A DNA stretch of 64,000 bases. It comes from Moniliella sp. 'wahieum' (lineage: Eukaryota; Basidiomycota; Moniliellomycetes; Moniliellales; Moniliellaceae). The stretch spans positions 806,001-870,000 of the forward strand of contig RSEE01000011.1 of NCBI GenBank assembly GCA_003971905.1, read 5' to 3'. The position numbers were made by a program, and so were the translations under genes. Below the pieces are notes generated by a model. That model was not told where the DNA came from, did no database searches, and was given only the letters and a program-made list of their open reading frames with translations. This document shows, in pieces, positions 45,282 through 54,283 of this stretch; the first letter of the stretch is position 1, and each line of letters opens with the position of its first letter.

Positions 45282-47934
45282 TCACCGCCGTGCCATTGAG
45301 GCTCGTTGATGTGCCTGTGCTACGCAAGTCATCGTTTCCGGAGTTGGGCAAGGGGCTGCTTTGGCCAAGTGCGGGGCTTCCGGCAACGGTTCACTGAAGT
45401 GAGCGCGAAGGCTCGAGTCAGCTAGGGTGTGCACCTCTTTGACCACGGTGGTGATGACCTGCATCAGCGGGCCCTCAAGCCCCAAACGATGCACAACAAA
45501 CGCGCCAAGGGCGGCCACGATGAGGAAGAGGGTGTAAATGGGGTTGCGCAAGACCGCAACGAACTCGTTCCACCCCAGAACGGCGATCACGCCGTAGACC
45601 CAGTAGGGAATTTGCGAGATGGACGAGACCATGGACCGCTTGGCCTCGACGTAGTACGCATCGGCCTCTTTGCGGAAGCGTTGCGAGATGGAGATGGTGC
45701 GCGCCTCGGTAAAGATGACCAAGGTCGAAGGCAAGTCGAACTCGTCGAGCTCGGCCAACGCATCTTGGTGCGAGGCTACCGCATCGGGTGACGCAGCTGC
45801 ACCCAATGGGTCTTCTCCATTGACTTCCATGGCCACGTCCTCATCGAGCGAGGGGAACTGGGGAATCAGCCCTTCGTTCTCAGGTTGCACCTTGGAATAG
45901 ATCGGGATCAAGTCCAACACATGGTCACGCGCTTTGCGGAACAGGAGATCAATGTCATCGTCCGGTTTCCATACCCGTGGGGTGCCAGTTCATCGTACCG
46001 GAACTGCTCCTCGAACAAGTCCCGCAACCGGCTGGTAAGGCCGCATCGGTGGTCTGCTCATCAATTTTGGTACGCAGCGCTTGCCACGACTTGATGCGAG
46101 GGTGTGCAGCGCCAAGCTCGTCTCCACGGGGGTACAGCCAAAGTCTTCCAACAATGGTTAGTTTGGACAAGATCAATCAACAGAAGGGCATCAGGGGTAC
46201 GCACTGGCTGCTTTGCGATGGTACGTAGACTCGGCATCTTCCAACGCCGTCTTGAACGCAGTAAGGATGCGGTCCCACATATCCGGGCCGGGCCGGTCCA
46301 GCGCAATCACCGTCGGCTCAGCAAGATCAGCAACAAGATTCTTCTGAATGGTAGCTACCATCTTGGTCGTCTCCGTTTTCCTTGCCTGGTCCGCCACAGC
46401 ATTCATCTCCGTTAGGAGTTGGCTCTCCTCTTCCACGGCCAACGTCCAAGGCTCCGCTTCGGCACCTTCGGTATCCGGAGCCGAGACCAGCGATTTATCC
46501 AATGTGGCCGGGCGCAAGGCCGTGGAAACCCCACGGAAGTCCTGCAGCGATGCTTGGATCTGGTTGGCAACGAGGGTAGCAAAGTCGTACCCGCGTTCCT
46601 TGTCTGAAGCAGAGCGGAGCGCCGTAATCAGACGTTTCTTAAACACGAGCAGCGTACGCTTGTGTGCATTCTTCAGCTGACCCAGCAGCAAAGGTTCCAG
46701 CAGCGTCCATCTGGGCCAAGAGCTCTGCCCGTTTGCGCCGGTACACGTCGGCATGGTAGCGCCCGGCTTCGCGGTCAAACGAACCCAGGCCAAGTTGAAC
46801 AAACTCCAACACGTGCTTGCCCAGCTCGGGCACCACCTCGCCAGTCTCGATGGGCCGGCGCAGGGGCTTGACAGAGGCGGTAAAGGTAGCTAGAACCACG
46901 GTAGCAATTTCATCGCAACGGAACTGGGCCAAGAGTTCTTGCTGGGTAGGAAGTCGAGGTCCTTGTTGGTCTGTACTTGTTCCCAGATGGAAGCAAGGTA
47001 GGGGAAGGCCGTCGGCGGGAATGCGCTTGTGATACTCGGTTTGAATACAAAGGGGGATTGGAGGGGTTGACAAACCACTCCCTCAGAGCGACTACCTGGT
47101 TGTCAAACTCGGCAGGCTGGAGCAACTTGTGGGGCAAAGTGGTGAAGCTAAAGTCAAAAAAGTCAGAGATTTTATTCTCCAGCCCCTCGGGCTTGGACAG
47201 GCCCTCCCAGATGCGGTCCAGATCCGCCTGGATCGTCCGCTGCAAATTGTCGAGGGGTAGCGCCAATGTGGTCACGAATGACAAACAGGATCAGGGTGCG
47301 ATCCTTGGGTTGGCCCGCCGACGAATGGGAGGCCTTGGCGGCTTGGAACAAGCCCAGTTCACCTCAAACACCGTCTTGAGTCCCATGTTTGCCCCATTAT
47401 ACAACCCCACCTGGTGCTCCCACATATTCATCAGCAGCACCTCGACCGAGGCCATGGAGAAGAGGGCGGACTTGCGCTCAAAGTCTTGGTCCTCGCCGCG
47501 TTCCCGGCCATCGGTGCCCTCGACGTCCATCACAAGCACGGGGGAGGTGGCGGCACGAGAGAGCCAGATGCCCTTGGTGGTCTGACTCCGCACAGCCTGG
47601 TTCATGGTGTCAAAGTTGGTGCCAAAGAGGCGGTTGAGCAGGGTGCTCTTGCCGGTGGACTGGGAGCCAATGACGGCCATGAGGTTGTAGCCAAAGCCGG
47701 CGTGGAGTAGGCCCCAGTGGTCCAGGTGGGAGCCCAGGTCGGGGGCAAAGACCTGCTCTTCGTTGACGATCTGCATGCGCTCTGGGGGTGGGGCAGAAGC
47801 AGGGGCCAAGGCGGAGGCAGTCTCGGAGCCAGGCGCGGGGGGTGGGCGAGGGAGGCGGCGGCTTGCTTAAGAGCAGCGGAAGCCGAGCCCGCGGCCACGA
47901 GGGGAGCGGCGGGGGAGGCGCTGGGCTCAGCCAT
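45282..47934 (-). CDS. SEY1: Sey1/atlastin-like dynamin-family GTPase of the ER membrane
   Basis: Fuses ER tubules into a network. The N-terminal GTPase has the P-loop [18 protein letters not shown], switch sequence [13 protein letters not shown] and [17 protein letters not shown], then [19 protein letters not shown]. The helical stalk contains [35 protein letters not shown] and [20 protein letters not shown]. Near the C-terminus come the family hallmark [48 protein letters not shown] and a membrane hairpin, [20 protein letters not shown] followed by [18 protein letters not shown]. An intron lies near 46145-46205 (GTGCGT donor, ACTAAC branch). Frame changes occur near 47850, 47300, 47020, 46700 and 45950. 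The N-terminus [12 protein letters not shown] is low-complexity. Divergent from the lactonase-like gene. Confidence 0.93.
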
Positions 47935-48461
47935 GACGGGGGCTGAGGAGGCGGAGGGGCGGTGGGGGGGAGACGGAGGAGGCGGAGGAGAAGACGAAGA
48001 GGACGAAGGGGGGTGGTGGGGGCGGAGCAGGGGTGGTTAGAAGGGAGCCAACAGCGCATGCGCTTTCACAGCTGCTGTGGCCAATGATCGATCGATGATC
48101 GACGGCTGAGGCTCCCAACCAGGCCCAGCAACAGCAAGCACCGCAGACGTGGAGCAGCAGCCAGCGCAGCCACACTGCCCTGCTGCTGCGCCCTGCCTCA
48201 GGCTCCTGAGCGGGGGCAGGCAGGGCAGTGTGTGTGCTAGGGTTGTGCCCCGTGTGTTGAGTCTGCTGCCTGGGATCATCGATCATCGATCAGCGCACTG
48301 ATGGACTGATGCAGGAGGCACGTGACGCGTGTGTGTGCCATGTGCCATGTGATGCATGAATGATGGCCTGTGCACCCCTGTGTGCCTGGCAGCAGGCAGA
48401 AGAGTCTGGCTGATAGTACGATCGCAGGCCTTCTCACCACCATCCTCCCCGCTTGCCCCCC
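47935..48461. promoter_or_regulatory. Divergent promoter region of SEY1 and the lactonase-like gene
   Basis: Both genes read outward. CACGTG lies at 48319-48324, about 140 bases upstream of the lactonase start, in a patch of related sequence (CGTGACGCGTGTGTG, CCATGTGCCATGTGATGC). ATCGATCGATGATCGA-type palindromes occur near 48084-48100 and 48276-48292. No coding sequence is supported. Confidence 0.5.
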
Positions 48462-49840
48462 ATGGGCCTTGGCCTCAAGAACGCACCCAAGCTGCTCGGC
48501 CGCAGCAGCGCCACCAGCACCGCCACCGCCTCGGCTCCCAGCCACCCTCCCCGGCACGTCCTGCTCCTCGCCGGGTACGAAGGGGATGTGCAAGAGTACT
48601 TTTTTACCCCGCCGGCCACCCTCATCCCCGGCCGCTCCATCAGCGTAGGCGAGCTCGGCACCCACTCTTGGATTGCCATTGCTCGCCTTGGCACGGGAGA
48701 GCGTATTGTCTATACCGCCGACGAGACGGCGCCAGGGCGGGTGTTTGCGCGGCGATGGGCCAGCAGGCGCGTTGCTGCAGCCGCTCGGATCTGAGCCGAG
48801 CGACTGCGCGGTGCTGCGACCGGAGGCGATGGTCCGGTGGCCCTGGCGCTGATTGGGTCGGCAGCCAAGGAAGGGACCTCGGGGCCTGCGGGTTGGTAGT
48901 GGCCAACTACGATGGAGGTAGTGTTGGGTTCCTCCGGCTCCGCAAGGATGGCGGGATCGATGGGCCTGCCCCGCCGTCGGCGGAGCAGTTGGCGCAGTTG
49001 GCGCAGCAGGGCAAGAAGGAACCCGATCCATCCGATGGCCTTCTCACGTTCCAGTTCAAGCGGGCGGAAGATGCGCCGATTGGCCCCGTATCCTCCCGTC
49101 AAAGCGCGGCGTACGCGCACGAGGTAGTTACCGCGCCCGATGGGACCCACGTCTACGTGCCGGACCTGGGCACGGACCAGGTACACCTGCTCAAGGTGCA
49201 CCCGACGTTGACCAGGCATGTAGGTGCCAAACGGGCGCACGATACGACTGCCCTCCTGGCTCGGGTCCACGGCACATTGCATTTTACCCTCCGGGCCTGA
49301 GCACTCTCGGTGGCCGGTTGGGTGCGCATGACCTCACCCCCAAGGCACCGAGTAAGGCGCAGCACGCGTACTTGGCCCAGGAACTGAATTGCACCGTGCA
49401 AGCGTTCCGCGTGGGCAGCTCGGGTAGCTTGACGCCGCGGGCGCCGCCGTATCTGCCGTACCGCCCGGTGTGGAACTAGGCGGCACACCTACAGCAGGCC
49501 CGCAGCGCACCACGTCCGAGGTGGTCGTCAGTCCCGATGGACGGTACGTCTATGGGTACGCGCGGGGATGAGGTCGAAGACCACATTTCCATCTTTGTTC
49601 GCAACCCGGTCGACGGCACGATTACGTTCCAAGACTGGATCCCGTGGGGGCAAGATGCCGCGCCACTTTAGCATTAGCTTGGATGCCAACGCGTCCTATC
49701 TCGCCGTGGCCAACCAAGCCTCCAATCGGCTCACCCTCTTTGCCCGGGATCCCGATCGCGGTACCCTCCTTCTCATCCCAGAGGCAACGATCGAAGACTT
49801 TGCCAGCATCGCATTTGCTGGCTTTGCTCCCGACATTTAG
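48462..49840 (+). CDS. Lactonase-type seven-bladed beta-propeller (6-phosphogluconolactonase/carboxymuconate cyclase-like)
   Basis: Family members hydrolyse lactones, but many fungal ones have no proven substrate. It starts MGLGLKNAPKLLGRSSATST. The first blade reads HVLLLAGYEGDVQEYFF and IAIARLGTGERIVYTADE. Typical blade motifs follow: ACGLVVANYDGGSVGFLRL, AYAHEVVTAPDGTHVYVPDL with GTDQVHLLKV, and near the end RHFSISLDANASYLAVANQ with SNRLTLFARDP. The HEVV...VPDLGTDQV stretch holds the region that carries conserved residues in this family. The frame changes near 48760, 48850, 49290 and 49500; the sequence between continues the family pattern, so this is one gene with shifts. It ends FAGFAPDI at 49840. 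Confidence 0.8.
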
Positions 49841-50108
49841 CTCCTCCTTCTCCCCATTGTCATGCACATTATTGACTCTCTGTTGGTCTACTGCCTATCA
49901 CACATCAGGGCTCCAGACCTCTGTTGTACAAGGGACACGTTGATGGATATTGGTACACGGTCCTTGCGAGGGGAGAGGTAGTGGAAAGATGATGGGGCAC
50001 TGTCCAATTCCTAGCGAAAAAATGGGAGGAGAAAGAGGTGCACTGCGCAGCTGAGCCTCGGCGTTGAGCCTCAGCAAGCAACAAGGAAGGAGCACGGAGC
50101 ATCGGCAA
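49841..50108. other. Convergent 3' flanks of the lactonase-like and NRAMP genes
   Basis: No gene or distinctive element was seen. Confidence 0.5.
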
Positions 50109-52563
50109 TCACAGGGACTGCACCAGCGCTGCCAGGACAGCAATGCAGAGGAACAAAAACACGGCCGCGTTGAGCAAGTTCCAAAACCAATTGTTGGCAA
50201 ACGTGGTATACTCGTCCTGAGGTGCGCGCGGCTGTTCCTGTGTCGGGTCCGGCTTGGCCTGCTCAATCAAGGGGGCAGACCCTGAGGAAAGCACGTCGCG
50301 CGACGACCGCCTTTCGCCCTCCCATCCCACTTTGTCTCCGTCTCCGTCCAAGAGAGTAGCAGTAGGTGTCGTAGCCGCCAACGTAGCAGCAGGCATGTTG
50401 GGGAGCTGACTGAGGTCTGTAGCTGTCGCTGCAGGCCAGGTCGGCTGGTCCAATCCCAGTTTCAGTTCCTCCGGAGTGGGCAGGATGGTATCCTTACCCT
50501 TTTCATTGAGGGACTGGTCAGCCGTCGTGGTTCCCACCGCTGTGAGGGTAGTAGCGAGGTGAACGAACTGTCGTGGTGATCGGAGCGGACGCGCATGATG
50601 CGCTTGAGCGCCGTGAGGATGATGAGGGGCAACATGAGGAAGGGGAGGCAAACGGATAAAATGACTTGGGACGCGCAGCAAGGAGTTCAGTCCGTCTTCC
50701 CCTACTGCGATGCACACAGCCAAGCTGGGCACCATGGCAATCAACCGAGAAGCAAGCGACGGGTAAACGGGTGCACTTTCCATCGAATAAATCCTTCCGA
50801 GACAATCTGCCCAGCCAAAGTGACCGTCACCGACGCCGCTTCGGCCGAAGCGAAGCGCAATGGAAAACACAATCGCCGATCCTTTGCCGAGGTAAGATCG
50901 AAGCAAATTGTATGCATCCTGCAACGATCCCACCTCCTTGCCTCGTTCCACTCCGCCAGCACCGGTCGAGTTGTAGTAAAATGCCGCACCGGCCACAATG
51001 AGGATCAGTGAGTTGATGGTAAGCGCCATGACGAGCAGCGACAGCACAATATCCGCCGTCGCGTGGGGCAGGTGAATGCGAATCAGATGGACAGGCAATG
51101 GAGATCGAGGGGCTGTCGAGTCGGCTACTTGGTCACTCGGAACGGGACGGACCAGCTTGCCCAACCCTTTGGCCCAGCGTTGCGTGAGCGAGCGGCCGGC
51201 CGGATCGGGTCGCGGCCAGACCCAATAAAGCTTCTGTCGCAGTTTGAGCAGCCACCGTTTGGCCCAGGACGCATGGACGTATTCCACGTTGCTCTCCAGC
51301 TCGTTGGCGGCCGGGTGCGGGCGGATGGGCTGTTCCAAGCGGTTGGCCGTACTGAACTTGCTGCCCAGAAAGAGGGAATGGGGCATGACGGTAGCTCCGA
51401 TGATCCCGACGGACAAGTAAAGCGAGCGGGACTCAATCAGGGTTGCCGACGGCACAAATCCATAAAATACCTCGCCCCAGGCAGGATGGACTTGGTGCAC
51501 CAGCACGCAAAAGCAGATCAAGGTCACCAGCATGAGCAGACCAATGAATGCTTCAAACACACGTGTGCTCTTTTCGGGCGAATAGGCCATCAAGATCAAC
51601 AGTACATCGGCCGTTGTGATCAACACGCCACCCCAAAGTGGTACCTGGGGGATAATCAAGTTGATGGCGATCGCACTGCCGGTCAACTCGGCCAGTTCAG
51701 TGGCAATGATGGACACCTCGGCAATGGCGTACAACGACCAAAGCAGCACCCGTTTCCAAATGTACCAGCCTTTCTCTTGCCGCGTTGTCAGTTCGCGGTA
51801 GCTGCGAGGATCAATCTTGCCCGACAGGCCGCCCAGAATCAAGCGGCGAGACGCCTGGGCCAGGTCCATGCCGGTCACGATCCCCAGCGCACACACAGCG
51901 ACTGCAGCAAAATCCCAATCAGACTCGAGAGAAGAATGGCAAACAGCAGCTTGTACCCCGTAGCCGAGCCCGAGGACAAGTTGGCAGCCCAATTACCTGG
52001 AAGAAAAAAAGAAACTGGTCAGAACGCAAGACCACACGGGCTAAGGCTGAAACAGAGTATTGGGTCGATGGCGCACTCACCTGGATCTGCGTATGCCTGG
52101 AGAAAAAGAACACAAAATGGTGAGTGAGCGTCCGGGGGGAGGAGGGAGGGGGGGAGGATTGGTCACAAGAAGAAATACGTACCGTGGCAGAAAGCATGCC
52201 GGGGCCCACAAAGAGCCAATGGCGCTTGAGGACGCGGGTGGACTTTTTGAACCATCGACGCAGTCTAGACTGAGTGGGGGCGGCGTCACAGGTCCGGCAC
52301 GCGGGGCCAAAGGCTAATTGGGGCAGGCCAGAGGACGATGTTTGCCGGGGCTGGGCGGGATCGGAACCGGGATCGGTACCGGGATCGGGAGGATGGCGGT
52401 GGGGTTTATTTTGAAGAATGGAGGTGGTGTTGGGTGGGCTGGGGTGGGCGGCAGCGTGGACGGGCGGAGGGCTGACGTCGTCGTCGTCGGGGGAGGAGGG
52501 GGAGGGGCGGAAGAAGACGAGGCCGCGTGCCTTGCGGCGTGCGGATGCCATGGCAAGGTTCAT
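50109..52563 (-). CDS. SMF1: NRAMP-family divalent metal transporter (Smf-type)
   Basis: Proton-coupled Mn/Fe importer. Cytosolic N-terminus is Pro/Asp-rich. Transmembrane helix 1 is split over three exons: WLFVGPGMLSAT ends the first, a 16-nt exon at 52081-52096 encodes AYADP, and NWAANLSSGSATGYKLLFAI opens the third at 51996. Introns are 52097-52182 (GTACGT, CTCCAG) and 51997-52080 (GTGAGT, TTCCAG). The rejoined ADPGNW carries the metal-binding Asp-Pro-Gly. Further helices: YAIAEVSIIATELAELTG, LITTADVLLILMAY, VTLICFCVLVHQ, the second metal-site motif GIIGATVMPHSLFLGSKFS (MPH), and ADIVLSLLVMALTINSLILI. A long loop with many basic residues lies between. A helix with AIVFSIAL precedes a shift near 50840. 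The C-terminal region ends VLAALVQSL. Shifts are also seen near 51886 (C-run) and 50550. Confidence 0.93.
52081..52096 (-). other. 16-nt microexon of the NRAMP transporter
   Basis: Minus strand GCATACGCAGATCCAG, bounded by CCAG on its 5' side and GTGAGT on its 3' side. It encodes Ala-Tyr-Ala-Asp-Pro and the first base of the Gly codon, restoring the ADPGNW motif. Both flanking introns are about 85 nt. Confidence 0.9.
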
Positions 52564-53316
52564 GGTCAGCCGACGGCAAGAGGAGGCAGTGGGAAGCGCC
52601 TGCGGTGGATTGACGGAAGGATCGACAGAAGAGGGATCGGGTGACCAGTGCAGGCCGTCTGGGAGGTGCAGTCAGGCAGCCCAAACGTCCGCAGTTGGTG
52701 GAGGCAACCAGAGCGATGGAGGCGACGGAGAGCGTCATGGAGCTAGGCTTGGCCTGGCTTGGCACTTTGACCAGAAGGCTGCCGTTGAATTGACTATTGG
52801 TGACCCCAGTGACCAGCGTGACAATTGCACCCCAAAATGATTCACAGCGCCTGTTTCGCCTCGCCTCTGGGCAGACAGACAGCCGATCTGGTCCAATTGA
52901 CACTGCCCTTGTGCCCAGATGTGAGACAAGCGCCTCGGTTGCCGCTTGCCCCACCCGGCCATCCCCGACCACTGCCTCGCCTGCCGTGTCGAGGCGGATC
53001 GAGGGAGATCGATGGGCTGGTCCGCTATCGCCGCAGCCGGGGGATCCCGAGCGCCCCGAGCGTCGCTCAGCTTCCCTTGCGCGTCCCATCCCATCTGGCC
53101 CTTGCTCCTGTCCCACTCCTCCCGCCCTCTTGCCTCCCCCGCTTGGGCCTCTTTGACCTCCACATCGCCGCTCGCAACAGCCTGGCTTAATTAATTCGGC
53201 AAGAGAAGGGGGGGGGCTACGGCCGCGCAGGATGCAAGTGCATGTCACACGTTAATTTTTTTTACGCAAGCGGGGCTGGCCACATTCCTCCATCGATACC
53301 ACACTTGGTAGCTTTA

Positions 53317-53348
53317 CTAGTTACTAGTTACTAGTTACTAGTTATTAG
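53317..53348. repeat. CTAGTTA heptamer array (inverse of the array at 30.9 kb)
   Basis: Four perfect CTAGTTA units followed by a decayed TTAGCTACTAG. CTAGTTA is the reverse complement of the TAACTAG unit at 30924-30955. Confidence 0.9.
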
Positions 53349-53361
53349 CTACTAGAAGACC

Positions 53362-53403
53362 ACCGGGCCTACGGCCCGGTCAGCTGGGGCTTCGCCCCAG
53401 CTG
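53362..53403. repeat. Two abutting perfect GC-rich hairpins
   Basis: Hairpin 1, 53362-53380: stem ACCGGGCC/GGCCCGGT with loop TAC (8 bp). Hairpin 2, 53381-53403: stem CAGCTGGGGC/GCCCCAGCTG with loop TTC (10 bp). There is no spacer between them. They start 14 bases after the heptamer array. Confidence 0.85.
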
Positions 53404-53407
53404 TGCT

Positions 53408-53517
53408 GCGTCGCCACCTTAGCCACCGGTCCGCCTTCGCCACCGTAGCCACCGTTCCCCCCCATCGTCACCTTAGCCACCGGTCCACCGTCGCCATCGT
53501 AGCCTCCATTCCACGCT
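53408..53517. repeat. Minisatellite of about 50-bp units encoding a Gly-rich repeat
   Basis: Two imperfect copies of a unit containing CACCTTAGCCACCGGTCC and a CGCCACCGTAGCCACCGTT-like stretch. On the minus strand one frame reads GGYGGEGGPVAKV twice. The reading frame is short (53352-53585) and I do not call it a gene. Confidence 0.7.
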
Positions 53518-54283
53518 GGAGGAATTTTATCACCCATGTGCATGGCTGAGCACGCGGGGGTGGGGTGCGCATTCCGCCCGCGCAAACAAATAGGTAAGCA
53601 TGACGTAAAGAAAAAAGGGGGGTCTGCGATATAAAAGGGAGACTAGCAGCACCCAACTGAGACGAAGAAGACCCTCCCGGGCCCAGAGCAGACCTAGTAC
53701 CTAGGAGAATTGACCTCAGAGGGAGTGCTAGAATAGGAAGCCCAACGGGGAAAGGAATGTGCAAATAAGGGCCAGGGTAGGCCAGGATGGGAAGGAGGTA
53801 CAAAGCGACGTTGTGATGGTAGGTACAAACAAAGATATGGTGGTGGTATGTACAATCAGATCGACAGATCTCAGATCGATCAGAAGAAGGCGGGGCGGGC
53901 GGCGGTGAAGGAAGGCGGAAGACGGGAGACGGGAGGCCGAAGACGGGAGATGGGGAGAGCAGTCCCATCGGGGACGAACTAGCCGACACGGAGAAAGGCG
54001 AACGACAGTGGGAGGTAAGGATTCATCGGTACGAGTGAGGCTCGAGGGAGGCGGAGGAGGTGGGAAGAAAGTTCATGCCCCCGTCTCCGTGGAGCAAAAA
54101 ACCCGAGAAAGGAGCGGATGCATAGATAAGAAAGCCAAAGTCAAAGTGAGCACAATGACGAACCGACGCCATCCCCACCAGAGCCGGTAGCCTAACCCCG
54201 GGGGGGGGAGGGCAGAGGGAGCGATAGCAACGCCAGCAAGACCAACGCGAGCGAGAACGGAACCTTGCACCACACCCTTGACA

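Larger units (their letters stand above)
52564..54283. other. Intergenic region with heptamer repeat, twin hairpins and Gly-type minisatellite
   Basis: No supported gene in about 1.7 kb. The first 650 bases should contain the NRAMP promoter. From 53.3 kb it holds the repeat structures listed separately. The open frames (for example 53468-53989 on the minus strand) have no recognisable domain. The final 300 bases are probably the 3' flank of the proline-rich gene. Confidence 0.45.

Noticed and set aside
53468..53989. 173-codon minus-strand frame starting MSASSSPMGLLSPS
   Set aside because: Repeated LPSP-type units from simple sequence and no recognisable fold; not enough to call a gene.
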